Below are positions 1 to 8,453 of a stretch of 64,000 nucleotides of DNA, in pieces. The position numbers and the translations under genes are program-made. A model generated the notes under the pieces. That model was not told the DNA's origin, did no database searches, and saw only the letters and a list, made by a program, of their open reading frames with translations. Positions within the stretch are counted from its first letter, which is position 1; the number at the start of each line of letters is the position of its first letter. Source of the stretch: an uncultured Clostridia bacterium (GTDB taxonomy: Bacteria; Bacillota; Clostridia; Oscillospirales; Acutalibacteraceae). The stretch is from positions 1 through 64,000 of the forward strand of contig CALAEV010000024.1 in assembly GCA_937892525.1 (NCBI GenBank). Direction: 5' to 3'.

Positions 1-713
1 GTAATATGAGTTATCATACCAATACCGTAAACAAGGATATTCATTATTTCAGTTGCAGTAACTATGTAAAGGATACCCGTGGAACCTGTCAGGCTCGACA
101 CTATATTCGTGCAGATGCTCTTGAACAGATAGTCATCTTTGAACTTAAACGTCTTGCAGTAATGCTTCAGATGGACGAACCTCTGCTTGTTGAAATCCTT
201 GAAAGGAAAACTCATAAGGATTTCTATGATGAGAAGAAATTCCTTGAGGGAGAACTGCAAAAAGCCATAGTCCGTCAACAAACAGTTGCTTCTCTTTATG
301 AGAAGCTGTATGAGGATAATGCAACAGGCAAGGTTACTGATGAGTGGTTTACCCATATGTCTCACAAGTACGAGGTTGAACGAGCAGAACTGAAAGTAAA
401 GATATTTAACCTGAGAGAACAGGTAGCAAATATGCAGACAGTTCAGCACAGCAAGGATATGTTTATCGGTGCAGTACGAAAGTTCTTGGATATGGAAACA
501 ATAACCGCACCTCTCATTCACGAGCTCATTGACCACATTGATGTTTATGAAGCAGAGGGCAAGGGCAAAAACAAGACACAGAGAGTTGTGATTCACTACA
601 ACTTTGTAGGCTATCTTGAAATACCCGAAAATGACGAGCCTTGCTTCACAGCAGATACCCGTCAGGGAGTAGCAATAGGTTATATTGCAAAACCTACAGA
701 AAAGTCAGCATAA
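1..713 (+). CDS. Large serine recombinase, C-terminal part (5' end cut by window edge)
   Basis: The reading frame is open from the left edge, so the catalytic N-terminal resolvase domain lies outside the window. What remains resembles the C-terminus of TnpX/Tn4451-type large serine recombinases: a recombinase zinc-ribbon remnant (FSCSNYV, GTC, then HYIRADALEQIVIFEL), a long charged coiled coil at about residues 75-150, and a C-terminal segment (LIHELIDHIDVYEAEGK, VVIHYNFVGYLEIP) of the kind called DUF4368. Such enzymes integrate and excise conjugative or mobilizable elements by site-specific recombination. It ends about 125 bp before the convergent tRNA-Pro gene, so it probably marks the right edge of an integrated element that lies mostly to the left. 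The assignment to the family is fairly safe; whether the enzyme is intact cannot be judged here. Confidence 0.85.
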   Translation, partial: NMSYHTNTVNKDIHYFSCSNYVKDTRGTCQARHYIRADALEQIVIFELKRLAVMLQMDEPLLVEILERKTHKDFYDEKKFLEGELQKAIVRQQTVASLYEKLYEDNATGKVTDEWFTHMSHKYEVERAELKVKIFNLREQVANMQTVQHSKDMFIGAVRKFLDMETITAPLIHELIDHIDVYEAEGKGKNKTQRVVIHYNFVGYLEIPENDEPCFTADTRQGVAIGYIAKPTEKSA

Positions 714-715
714 CT

Positions 716-744
716 AAAAAGTCGCACTCCGAAAGGAATGCGAC
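716..744 (-). terminator. Intrinsic terminator, leftward
   Basis: On the minus strand a 10-bp stem (GTCGCATTCC with GGAGTGCGAC, one U-G pair) with a 4-base loop is followed by TTTTT. It lies immediately beyond the recombinase stop codon, and would stop leftward transcripts from the tRNA-Pro gene before they enter the recombinase antisense. Confidence 0.6.
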
Positions 745-790
745 GATACATAAAAACTAATAAATTAAATACAAAACTCTATTTTTAAGC

Positions 791-835
791 AAAAAAATTG
801 AGTATTCACAGGTCAAATCCCTTATGAATACTCAA
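791..835 (-). terminator. Terminator of tRNA-Pro
   Basis: A perfect 11-bp inverted repeat (TTGAGTATTCA with TGAATACTCAA, 16-base loop) starts 3 bases downstream of the tRNA CCA end. On the minus strand it is followed by seven T residues. This is the natural primary terminator of the tRNA gene; the second hairpin at 716-744 is a backup. Confidence 0.7.
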
Positions 836-837
836 TA

Positions 838-913
838 TGGTCGGAGTGACAGGACTTGAACCTGCGGCCTCTTGACCCCCAGTCAAGCGCGCTCCCAGCT
901 GCGCCACACCCCG
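838..913 (-). tRNA. tRNA-Pro (anticodon GGG), CCA encoded
   Basis: The minus strand folds as a standard 76-nt cloverleaf. The acceptor stem is CGGGGTG paired with CACTCCG, with discriminator A and an encoded CCA end at 838-840. The anticodon stem CTTGA/TCAAG encloses the loop CTGGGGG, giving anticodon GGG, which reads proline CCC and CCU codons. The T loop GTTCAAGTC is typical. A strong sigma-A promoter lies just upstream and two terminators lie downstream, so it is a single-gene unit. Confidence 0.95.
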
Positions 914-930
914 ATACTAGAACGGAAACT

Positions 931-959
931 ATAATAACATAATCAATTTTAATTTGCAA
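931..959 (-). promoter_or_regulatory. Promoter of tRNA-Pro
   Basis: Minus strand TTGCAA, 17-bp spacer, TATTAT. The -10 box ends 18 bp before the mature tRNA 5' end, as expected for a stable RNA gene. Confidence 0.7.
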
Positions 960-990
960 GGTGTTTTATATTTAATTATTCATATTTCCT

Positions 991-1019
991 TTGCCTTTTT
1001 TATTCTTTTATGATAGAAT
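991..1019 (+). promoter_or_regulatory. Putative promoter of the EEP-family gene
   Basis: TTGCCT, 17-bp spacer, TAGAAT. The predicted start of transcription (about 1026) falls after the upstream in-frame ATG at 1010, which supports the ATG at 1040 as the real start. The leader would be very short. Confidence 0.45.
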
Positions 1020-1039
1020 CTAGAAAAGGAGTTGTTGTT

Positions 1040-1957
1040 ATGAAAACAATGAAAAAACCTATTAAATTTATCTTAATAATTATTGCATTGATTTTAGCAG
1101 TAGTTATATGCTGGGGTGGTCTTATGTTCTGGTATTATCCACATTATAAGAAAAATAAAACTGAAATTAAAATCAATGAGATTTATAACGAAAACGAAAT
1201 TCGCATAATGAGTTACAATCTTCGTTGCCTTAATCCAACTGATTTAGGCAAAAAAGCGTGGTTTTACCGTGCTGATTTAATTATTAAATCAATTGAAAAA
1301 GAACAGCCAGGAATTATTGGCTTTCAGGAAGCAACAAAATGGCAATACAGTTATCTTTGCGACACAATGAAAGGATATGATTCAATTATTACATATCGTG
1401 ACGAAGCAGTAAACTCAGAAGGTTGTCCTGTATTCTTCCGTACGGATTTATATACACTTATTGATAAAGGTTCATTCTGGCTTTCAGAAACACCGGAAGT
1501 TATGAGTAAAGATTGGGATTCTGCTTGTTACAGAATTTGCAGCTATGCAATTCTTAAAGACAAAGCTACTGAAAAAGAATTTGTTATTTTCAACACACAT
1601 CTTGACCATATAAGCGATATAGCACGAATCAACGGTATTCAGGTAGTATTAGATAAAATTGCCGAGTTCGGCTCACTTCCAGCAGTTTTAATGGGTGACC
1701 TTAACGCAGAAGAAAACTCTGAAACATACAAAAGTGCTACTGTTAATTTCCTTGATTCTAAATATCAAACAGAAAACACAATGACAAGTTGTACTTATCA
1801 AAATTGGGGAACTGAGCTTGATAGCGACTGCATTGACTATGTAATGATTTCAAAAACAGGTTTCAAAGTTAATTCATATAAGGTAATTACTGAAACTTAT
1901 GACGGAGTTTACACCAGTGACCATTTTCCGTTATCAGTAAGTTTGTCTTTTGAATAA
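1040..1957 (+). CDS. Membrane-anchored endonuclease/exonuclease/phosphatase family protein
   Basis: The 305-residue product has an N-terminal basic stretch and one membrane segment (about residues 8-32), then an EEP (DNase I/sphingomyelinase-like) domain. Family motifs are visible in order: MSYNLRC, GFQEAT (metal-binding Glu), FNTHLDH, MGDLNAEENS and the C-terminal SDHFPLSV with its catalytic Asp-His. These enzymes hydrolyse phosphodiester or phosphomonoester bonds with Mg2+. The membrane anchor suggests an extracytoplasmic substrate such as nucleic acid, phospholipid or a sugar phosphate, but the substrate cannot be told. An in-frame ATG exists at 1010, but the AAAGGAG site at 1025-1031 fits the ATG at 1040. 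The gene appears monocistronic. Confidence 0.85.
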   Translation: MKTMKKPIKFILIIIALILAVVICWGGLMFWYYPHYKKNKTEIKINEIYNENEIRIMSYNLRCLNPTDLGKKAWFYRADLIIKSIEKEQPGIIGFQEATKWQYSYLCDTMKGYDSIITYRDEAVNSEGCPVFFRTDLYTLIDKGSFWLSETPEVMSKDWDSACYRICSYAILKDKATEKEFVIFNTHLDHISDIARINGIQVVLDKIAEFGSLPAVLMGDLNAEENSETYKSATVNFLDSKYQTENTMTSCTYQNWGTELDSDCIDYVMISKTGFKVNSYKVITETYDGVYTSDHFPLSVSLSFE

Positions 1958-1964
1958 ATATAAC

Positions 1965-1993
1965 TTGATTTTGAATAAAATATGTTGTAATAT
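1965..1993 (+). promoter_or_regulatory. Promoter of the M28 peptidase gene
   Basis: TTGATT, 17-bp spacer, TAATAT. Transcription would begin near 2000, about 25 bases before the ATG with its TGGAGG ribosome-binding site. Confidence 0.6.
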
Positions 1994-2025
1994 ATAAGAT
2001 ATATTCGCACATTGGAGGTTTTATA

Positions 2026-3363
2026 ATGAAAGAGGAATCAAGAAAATATGTCCAAGAAGCTTGGGATATAGTTAAAGACGCGGAAAATATGGGTTCTCGT
2101 CTCCCAGGTTCTGAAGGTGAAAGAAAATATGCTGACTATATGGGCAAAAAACTTGAAGAAATTGGTATTAAAGCAAAGAAAGAGGAATTTGCAGTATCTC
2201 CACGTTCAAGCATAGGTGGACTTCCTTATGCAGGTTGGGTTGGTATCATCTTAAGTGCACTTACATATTTTACATTTAAGATTCCAAGCATTTGGTTCCC
2301 TATGGCATTTATAGGTATTGCTACTGTAGCATGGCTTGTATTCAGTTGCTTCCTTTACAAACCTTGGTTTGATATGTTCTTCAAACAGAAAATCTCACAG
2401 AATGTCTATGGTGAATTAGTACCTGAAGATGGTAAATATGATTACACAATTATTCTTTCAGGTCATACTGATACTAGCTGGAACTGGAAACACTCAGAAA
2501 ATGCATCTAAATATCCTGAAAACCCAGTTTATGGTTTAGTTACAACATACGGTAAAGTTGGTTTTGGTGCAGTTTGCGTATTCTTTATGATTGGTGTTTC
2601 AGTATTTATGGCGGTTGTAAATGCTGGTCAGTTATTCGGTGCAGATTGGGCTTCAGAAATTATTGCTAAAGACTCAACTACAGTTTTTATTAAACTTATG
2701 CACTTTATTCCTGCTATCACAGCAATTGGTAGTGCTTTCGTAGCTATGTGGAATGATGGTGACGAAGAAATGGCATCAAAGGGTGCTATGGATAACGCAA
2801 CAGGTTGTGCTCTCAGCTACGCAGTTATCAAATACTTCAAAGAAAATCCTGATAAGATGCCTAAAAACTGTCGTATTGTTGATTGCAACTGTGGTGCTGA
2901 AGAAGCTGGTCTTCGTGGCTCAATGGCATTTGTTCATAAACATAGAAACGACGATTTAACAAAAAATGCTTGGAATATCAACATTGACTCTGTTGCAGAT
3001 AAAGAATATTTTGAAGTTGTTATTAAAGACGACTGGCAGGGTTGCAGATTTGACACTGACCTTGAAAAGATGTTCAAAGATACATTTAACGAAATGGGTA
3101 TTGAAAGCAAAACAAATGGTTGTATTCATAACCCTGTTGGCGGTTGCGACAGTACTCCAATGACTCGTGGCGGTATTAAATCTGTTACATTCGCAGCACA
3201 GAATCCAATGCTTACTTGGTATTATCACACATTCCACGACAGAGCAGAACGCTTTGAAATGGAGCCAACTGTTGGTCAAGGCTTTGATGTTGTTCTTAGC
3301 GTTATTGATAAAATTGCAAAATTCCAAGAAGAAAACGGTTATAACGGACCACAAAAGAAATAA
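2026..3363 (+). CDS. M28-family zinc aminopeptidase with membrane segments
   Basis: A 445-residue M28 (aminopeptidase Y/S-like) metallopeptidase. The co-catalytic zinc ligands are visible in order: His147 in GHTDT (with Asp149), bridging Asp256 in MDNATG, Glu292-Glu293 in GAEEAG, Asp321 in NIDSVAD and His401 in YYHTFHD. Unlike a standard soluble or secreted M28 enzyme, the protein has no signal peptide; it has two hydrophobic hairpins, at about residues 66-110 and 175-240, inserted before and inside the catalytic domain. It may therefore be membrane-associated with a cytoplasmic active site. It stands alone between its own promoter and a strong terminator. The peptide substrate is unknown. 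Confidence 0.85.
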   Translation: MKEESRKYVQEAWDIVKDAENMGSRLPGSEGERKYADYMGKKLEEIGIKAKKEEFAVSPRSSIGGLPYAGWVGIILSALTYFTFKIPSIWFPMAFIGIATVAWLVFSCFLYKPWFDMFFKQKISQNVYGELVPEDGKYDYTIILSGHTDTSWNWKHSENASKYPENPVYGLVTTYGKVGFGAVCVFFMIGVSVFMAVVNAGQLFGADWASEIIAKDSTTVFIKLMHFIPAITAIGSAFVAMWNDGDEEMASKGAMDNATGCALSYAVIKYFKENPDKMPKNCRIVDCNCGAEEAGLRGSMAFVHKHRNDDLTKNAWNINIDSVADKEYFEVVIKDDWQGCRFDTDLEKMFKDTFNEMGIESKTNGCIHNPVGGCDSTPMTRGGIKSVTFAAQNPMLTWYYHTFHDRAERFEMEPTVGQGFDVVLSVIDKIAKFQEENGYNGPQKK

Positions 3364-3371
3364 TTGAAATT

Positions 3372-3403
3372 AACGGTATGAACATTGAGTTCATACCGTT
3401 TTT
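3372..3403 (+). terminator. Intrinsic terminator after the M28 peptidase gene
   Basis: A perfect 12-bp stem (AACGGTATGAAC with GTTCATACCGTT) around a 5-base loop, followed by a T tract. Confidence 0.9.
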
Positions 3404-3405
3404 AA

Positions 3406-3434
3406 TTGACACTTTTCACACTTTATGGTAAATT
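3406..3434 (+). promoter_or_regulatory. Promoter of the lipoprotein gene
   Basis: Consensus TTGACA directly after the preceding terminator, then a 17-bp spacer and a weaker -10 (TAAATT). Confidence 0.5.
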
Positions 3435-3463
3435 TATTACATAAAATATTTTTTGGTGATTAA

Positions 3464-5035
3464 ATGAAAAGGATATTAAAATTTTTATCTCCCCTACTAA
3501 TAGTTGCAATATTGTTTTCTTCTTGCACATTCAATAATAGCAGTAAAATTCTCGAGCAAATTGAAACGCTTATTGCAAAAAATGAATTCAATACTTGTCT
3601 CCAGGTTGTAAAAGAACTAGATAATGAAGAAAAAGCTGCAATAAATAATGATGTTTCCAATCTTGTGATTAACAAATTTATTCAGTTGCGTGACAAAACA
3701 AAAATTGATGAAACAAACATATTTGATTTATCATTAATTGACACTTCTTTTGCAGAAAATTGCCAGAAACTCTGGAATATCTTAAGTGAATTTACAATCG
3801 ACGATAACTATGAATTATATTATGAATGTATCAATCTTCGTTACTACTCAGAAATGATTGATTATACGCGCTATTGTGATATTTATTCACTTGCAAAAAA
3901 AGTAAACGCATCAGGTTATCTTGATGATTTAAGTGTTGCATTATATGAATACGAAAATAAAGGTAATAACGCTAATCTTAAATTACTTTTTGATGATATT
4001 CGCAATATAGATTACAGTAGTTTTGACCCTCAACAATACCTCGTTTCAGATTTTAGAAATGCACATAACAAAATTGTAGATGCCATCAACAACCTTGAAG
4101 ATGGTTTTAATGCAAACGACTCTTCAACCGTTGCTACTGCCATAAATTCATTACATAGCGCATTAGACGATATACTTTTTATTACTGATACATTATCAGC
4201 AGTAAACACAATACAACAAGCTATTTTTAATAAAGTTTCAACTGATAATTTATATGCACCATTTGACAGTGAAATTAAAATTACCAAACGTGATTATATT
4301 ACAGGCATGAGTTTTTCACTTGATATCATCTTTGGTGGTGTTAAAGATATTGTTGAGAATAACGATAATGAAACAACTACAAATAAAGATGACGATAAAA
4401 TAACTTTAAAAGATACAATTGAAATAACGGTAAATGCAATCAACAAAACTAAAGCTTATACAGGTGATGTATATGTAACCCTCACCCAAACAAGAAATAT
4501 TAGTTTAACTGATTTTGAGACAGACTCAACAATTGTAGACGCTGAAAATATGGTTAAATCTCAACTTAATCAGGTCATAAAGCAATCAAACGGTACCGGC
4601 AAAAAATCAGTACAATTTTCAGGTGGTACTGATGGTAAACAGTCATTAAACTCGTTTATATCTCCTACCGACAAATCTGCAGCAATCAATCCAGATGCTG
4701 TAAGCAATTATACCTGTGTCAAAGGTAGTGGTGGTTATATAATTACGCTTACACTTAAACCTGAACTTGTCAACAAAGGAGATAAGACAAACAATATTAG
4801 TTCAATTGTGAATACATTTGAATTTGATAATAGTGATGATGTAAAAGATTTTGATACATCTTACTCAGAAACAAACATTTCATTGATTGTGAATAACGCT
4901 GGCAGACTAATTGAAATGAAATACGTTATTGACGGTATAAGTAACTGCGAATTTGAAGAATACAACAGTTCAAGTAAATATAAAGCACAATTTACTTTTA
5001 AAAATACTTACAAATACGAGTTTAAATATAAATAA
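3464..5035 (+). CDS. Uncharacterised secreted lipoprotein
   Basis: A 523-residue protein with a lipoprotein signal peptide: basic start, hydrophobic core and lipobox LFSSC with Cys21 as the lipid-attachment residue. I do not recognise a domain. The first half (about 30-290) is predicted helical and rich in Asn, Asp and Ile. The second half, from about residue 320, is rich in beta-prone Thr/Val segments (ITVNAINKTKAYTG, GGYIITLTLKPELV), as in extracytoplasmic beta-sandwich domains. A low-complexity Asp/Asn/Thr linker around residues 296-310 divides the halves. It probably sits on the outer face of the membrane. The gene is single, with a weak ribosome-binding site and its own promoter. Confidence 0.7.
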   Translation: MKRILKFLSPLLIVAILFSSCTFNNSSKILEQIETLIAKNEFNTCLQVVKELDNEEKAAINNDVSNLVINKFIQLRDKTKIDETNIFDLSLIDTSFAENCQKLWNILSEFTIDDNYELYYECINLRYYSEMIDYTRYCDIYSLAKKVNASGYLDDLSVALYEYENKGNNANLKLLFDDIRNIDYSSFDPQQYLVSDFRNAHNKIVDAINNLEDGFNANDSSTVATAINSLHSALDDILFITDTLSAVNTIQQAIFNKVSTDNLYAPFDSEIKITKRDYITGMSFSLDIIFGGVKDIVENNDNETTTNKDDDKITLKDTIEITVNAINKTKAYTGDVYVTLTQTRNISLTDFETDSTIVDAENMVKSQLNQVIKQSNGTGKKSVQFSGGTDGKQSLNSFISPTDKSAAINPDAVSNYTCVKGSGGYIITLTLKPELVNKGDKTNNISSIVNTFEFDNSDDVKDFDTSYSETNISLIVNNAGRLIEMKYVIDGISNCEFEEYNSSSKYKAQFTFKNTYKYEFKYK

Positions 5036-5071
5036 ATATTCATATATCGTTAATATTTGTCTAAAAAAATG

Positions 5072-5100
5072 TTGACTTATAGCGTATTTTAGTGTATTAT
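5072..5100 (+). promoter_or_regulatory. Promoter of the liv operon
   Basis: TTGACT, 17-bp spacer, TATTAT. The roughly 70-base leader contains a short hairpin (GTGGATT at 5128-5134 with AATCCAC at 5144-5150) just before a strong AAGGAGG ribosome-binding site. No known riboswitch is recognised. Confidence 0.75.
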
Positions 5101-5174
5101 TATTTACAATATTTTTATAAATATAAAGTGGATTAGACCTAAAAATCCACAAAATTTTAAGGAGGAATTTTTCT

Positions 5175-6338
5175 ATGAAAAACTTGAAAAAAGTTCTTGC
5201 CGTAGTTATGGCAGTTGCTCTTATCGTAACTTGCTTTGCAGCTTGCGGCGGAAACGACAAACCAGACACAGATGCAACTCTCAAAATCGGTGTTACAGGT
5301 CCTCTTACAGGCGACTATGCTCAGTACGGTCTTGCTGTTAAGTATGGTGCTGAACTTGCAGCTGCTGAAATCAACGCTGCTGGTGGTATCAACGGCATGA
5401 AGATTGAAATTCTCGCTGAAGATGACGTTGCTGCTCCAGAAGGTGCTCAGAATGGTTACAACGCTCTTATCGATGATGGTATGAAACTTTCACTCGGTAG
5501 TGTTACATCAGGCGCTTGTGCTGCTTTCCTTGGCGAAGCTAAGAAAGACAATATGTTTATGCTTACAGCTTCTGCTACAGCAGTTGAAGCAATTGATGGC
5601 GACAACGCTTTCCGTGTTTGTTTCTCAGACCCTGCACAGGGTACAGTATCTGCTGACTACATTGCTGACAACAAACTTGCATCAAAAGTAGCAGTTATCT
5701 ATGACTCATCAGACGCATACTCAACGGGTATCTTTGAAAAATTCGATGCACAGGCAAAGGCAAAAGGTCTTAATGTTGTTGCAAAAGAATCATTCACAAA
5801 GAATACAAAGACTGACTTCTCAGCTCAGCTTCAGGCAGTTAAGACATCAGGCGCAGAGCTTCTCTTCCTTCCTATCTACTACAGTGAAGCATCTCTTATT
5901 CTTTCTCAGGCAAAGACAGCTGGTCTTGATGTAATCTTCTTTGGTTGCGACGGTCTTGACGGTATCCTTGGTATGGATAACTTTGATAAATCACTTGCTG
6001 AAGGCGTAATGCTTCTTACTCCTTTCACTCCAACAGCAAAAGATGAACGCACACAGAACTTTGTTAAGAACTTCACAGCAAAATACGACAAAGCTTACCT
6101 CAACCAGTTCGGTGCTGACGCTTACGATGCAATCTACATCATCAAAGCGGCTATTGAAAAAGCAAATGTAACTGCTGATATGGACGCTTCAGCTATTTGC
6201 GACGCTCTTAAAGTTGCTATGACTCAGATTACATTCACAGGTGTTACAGGTACAGATATTACTTGGGGCGCAGACGGCGAACCAGTTAAGAAGCCAATCG
6301 CAGTTAAGATTGTTAACGGCGAATACGTTGTAATGTAA
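5175..6338 (+). CDS. livK: Branched-chain amino acid ABC transporter, substrate-binding lipoprotein
   Basis: A 387-residue type I periplasmic-binding-fold protein with a lipoprotein signal peptide ending in the lipobox CFAAC (Cys24). The mature part begins with the family pattern LKIGVTGPLTGDYAQYG, followed by GAELAAAEINAAGGINGMKIE, typical of LivJ/LivK proteins. It captures branched-chain or related amino acids outside the cell and delivers them to the LivHM permease encoded next. It is the first gene of the operon and is separated from livH by a hairpin, which should give an excess of binding protein over permease. The exact ligand cannot be deduced. Confidence 0.93.
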   Translation: MKNLKKVLAVVMAVALIVTCFAACGGNDKPDTDATLKIGVTGPLTGDYAQYGLAVKYGAELAAAEINAAGGINGMKIEILAEDDVAAPEGAQNGYNALIDDGMKLSLGSVTSGACAAFLGEAKKDNMFMLTASATAVEAIDGDNAFRVCFSDPAQGTVSADYIADNKLASKVAVIYDSSDAYSTGIFEKFDAQAKAKGLNVVAKESFTKNTKTDFSAQLQAVKTSGAELLFLPIYYSEASLILSQAKTAGLDVIFFGCDGLDGILGMDNFDKSLAEGVMLLTPFTPTAKDERTQNFVKNFTAKYDKAYLNQFGADAYDAIYIIKAAIEKANVTADMDASAICDALKVAMTQITFTGVTGTDITWGADGEPVKKPIAVKIVNGEYVVM

Positions 6339-6364
6339 TTACAATTATATTTAGTTTTTAATCG

Positions 6365-6400
6365 AAGTATGCCGTGTGTTTATACATGCGGCATACTTTT
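6365..6400 (+). terminator. Attenuating hairpin between livK and livH
   Basis: A 10-bp stem (AAGTATGCCG with CGGCATACTT) followed by only four T residues. As no promoter is evident before livH, this probably acts as a partial terminator or 3' stabiliser for livK mRNA. Confidence 0.65.
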
Positions 6401-6475
6401 GAGCGTTTTATATGTCTTTTGAAAAGGTTTTATTTTTATAAGATTTTTTCAAAAAACATATATGGAGGACATAAT

Positions 6476-7357
6476 ATGGAATTTTTATCTACAGTTATAT
6501 CCGGCATCAGTCTTGGCAGTATTTATGCTTTGATTGCGCTTGGTTATACAATGGTTTATGGTATTGCAAAAATGCTTAACTTTGCACATGGCGACGTTAT
6601 TATGGTTGGTGCATTTATGATGTTTACTGCACTGACTAAAACTAGTTTGCCACCTGTTGCTTGTATCATTATAGGTACAGTAATCTGCACAGTTTTAGGC
6701 ATGCTTATTGAAAAAATTGCTTATAAACCACTTAGAAGTGCTACTTCATTATCAGTTCTTATTACTGCAATCGGTGTAAGCTATTTCTTACAAAACTCTG
6801 CACAGTTGATTTTTGGTGCTGGTACTAAACAGTTTACTCCCCTTTTCGGTAACGGAAGCATTTCACTTTTTGACGGTCAGGTTGTAATTTCACATAATAC
6901 TATCGTTACAATCGCTATTTCTGTTGTACTTATGATTATACTTACATTATTCATCAATAAGACAAAGACAGGCCGTGCAATGCTTGCTGTATCAGAAGAT
7001 AAAGGTGCAGCACAGCTTATGGGTATCAATGTAAACAAAACAATTTCAATTACATTCGCAATCGGTTCTGCACTTGCAGCTATTGCGGGCGCACTTCTTT
7101 GTTCATCATATCCAATCCTTTCTCCTACAACAGGTGCTATGCCTGGTATTAAAGCGTTTACAGCAGCCGTATTTGGTGGTATCGGTTCAATTCCTGGTGC
7201 TATGATTGGTGGTATTCTTCTCGGACTTATAGAAAACCTTAGTAAAGTTTACATTTCAACTCAACTTTCAGATGCTATTGTTTTCGGTATTCTTATTATC
7301 ATTCTTCTTGTTAAGCCAACAGGTATTCTTGGCAAGAAAATCAGCGAGAAAGTGTGA
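6476..7357 (+). CDS. livH: Branched-chain amino acid ABC transporter permease LivH
   Basis: A 293-residue polytopic membrane protein of the LivH family, with about eight hydrophobic helices and the family segments GISLGSIYALIALGYTMVYG and LNFAHGDVIMVGAF near the N-terminus. The loop GRAMLAVSEDKGAAQLMGIN carries the EAA-like sequence that docks on the ATPases. A longer frame opens at 6374, but its first codons lie inside the hairpin; the ATG at 6476 has a proper TGGAGG site 8 bases upstream. It pairs with LivM to form the translocation channel. Confidence 0.93.
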   Translation: MEFLSTVISGISLGSIYALIALGYTMVYGIAKMLNFAHGDVIMVGAFMMFTALTKTSLPPVACIIIGTVICTVLGMLIEKIAYKPLRSATSLSVLITAIGVSYFLQNSAQLIFGAGTKQFTPLFGNGSISLFDGQVVISHNTIVTIAISVVLMIILTLFINKTKTGRAMLAVSEDKGAAQLMGINVNKTISITFAIGSALAAIAGALLCSSYPILSPTTGAMPGIKAFTAAVFGGIGSIPGAMIGGILLGLIENLSKVYISTQLSDAIVFGILIIILLVKPTGILGKKISEKV

Positions 7358-7367
7358 GGTGAGCGTA

Positions 7368-8453
7368 ATGTCATTATTAAAATCAAACAAAAAAATTGTT
7401 TCAAACACAAAAAACAACATAATTACTTACGCAATTCTTCTTGGCTTTTTTGCATTTGCTTTTATCTGGGCACAAACCGGAGAAATGCCGAGAAAAATCC
7501 AAAATTTACTTGTTCCTCTTTGCGTTTACTCAATTCTTGCAGTTTCACTTAACCTTGTTGTCGGTGTACTTGGCGACCTTTCATTAGGTCATGCGGGATT
7601 TATGTGTATTGGCGCTTACACTGGTGCAGTATTTACAAACATTTTTGAAACTGTTATTCCAAACGATTTTATTCGTTTCGGTTTAGCTCTTATAATTGGT
7701 GGTATTTTTGCCGCAATTTTTGGTTTTATCATTTGTATTCCTGTATTACGACTCAAAGGTGACTATCTTGCCATTGTTACACTTGCATTTGGCGAAATTA
7801 TCAAGAATATTCTCAATATCGTTTATCTTGGAATAGACTCTGAAGGTCTTAAAGTTTCCATTGACGGTACTTCATATAACGATATGCTTCTTGAAGATGG
7901 TCAGACAATTATCAAAGGTGCTATGGGTATTACAGGTACATCACGCGATGCAAACTTCATCATCGCATTTGTACTTTTATTTGTAACTGTTATGGCATCT
8001 CTTAATCTTATTAACTCAAGAACAGGTCGAGCAGTAATGGCAATTCGCGACAACAGTATTGCTGCACAAACAATCGGTATTAACATTTCAAAATACAAGC
8101 TTATTGTATTTACAATTGCATCATTCTTTGCAGGTATTGCAGGTGTTCTTTTCTCACATAATATGAACTCATTCTCTGCTAGTGGATTTGACTATAACAC
8201 ATCAATTCTTATTCTTGTTTATGTTGTTCTTGGTGGTATTGGTAGTATCCGAGGTTCTGTAATTGCTGCAATTCTTCTTTATGCACTTCCTGAACTTCTT
8301 CGTGAAGTTGGCGAATACAGAATGTTGTTCTACGCGATTCTTCTTGTTGTAATGATGATTGTAAACAACAATGAAAAAATCAATGATATGAAAAAATCAT
8401 TTATGATGAAATTTAAAAAGAACAAAACTGTTAGTGAAGGAGGTAAAAACTAA
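7368..8453 (+). CDS. livM: Branched-chain amino acid ABC transporter permease LivM
   Basis: A 361-residue membrane protein of the LivM family. It has the typical SLNLVVGVLGDLSLGHAGF motif, the segment LRLKGDYLAIVTLAFGEI, and the ATPase-docking loop GRAVMAIRDNSIAAQTIGIN. The ATG at 7368 follows the GAGGTGAG site directly after livH; the longer in-frame start at 7272 lies inside livH and is rejected. A hydrophilic Lys-rich tail ends the protein. The stop codon overlaps the livG start by one base (TAATG), indicating translational coupling. Confidence 0.93.
   Translation: MSLLKSNKKIVSNTKNNIITYAILLGFFAFAFIWAQTGEMPRKIQNLLVPLCVYSILAVSLNLVVGVLGDLSLGHAGFMCIGAYTGAVFTNIFETVIPNDFIRFGLALIIGGIFAAIFGFIICIPVLRLKGDYLAIVTLAFGEIIKNILNIVYLGIDSEGLKVSIDGTSYNDMLLEDGQTIIKGAMGITGTSRDANFIIAFVLLFVTVMASLNLINSRTGRAVMAIRDNSIAAQTIGINISKYKLIVFTIASFFAGIAGVLFSHNMNSFSASGFDYNTSILILVYVVLGGIGSIRGSVIAAILLYALPELLREVGEYRMLFYAILLVVMMIVNNNEKINDMKKSFMMKFKKNKTVSEGGKN

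Noticed and set aside
2956..3354. 132-codon minus-strand frame over the M28 peptidase gene
   Set aside because: It lies wholly antisense to a gene with intact motifs, has no plausible ribosome-binding site, and its product shows no domain.
5101..5174. Riboswitch or T-box in the liv leader
   Set aside because: The leader is only about 70 bases with one 7-bp hairpin; no T-box sequence or terminator is present.
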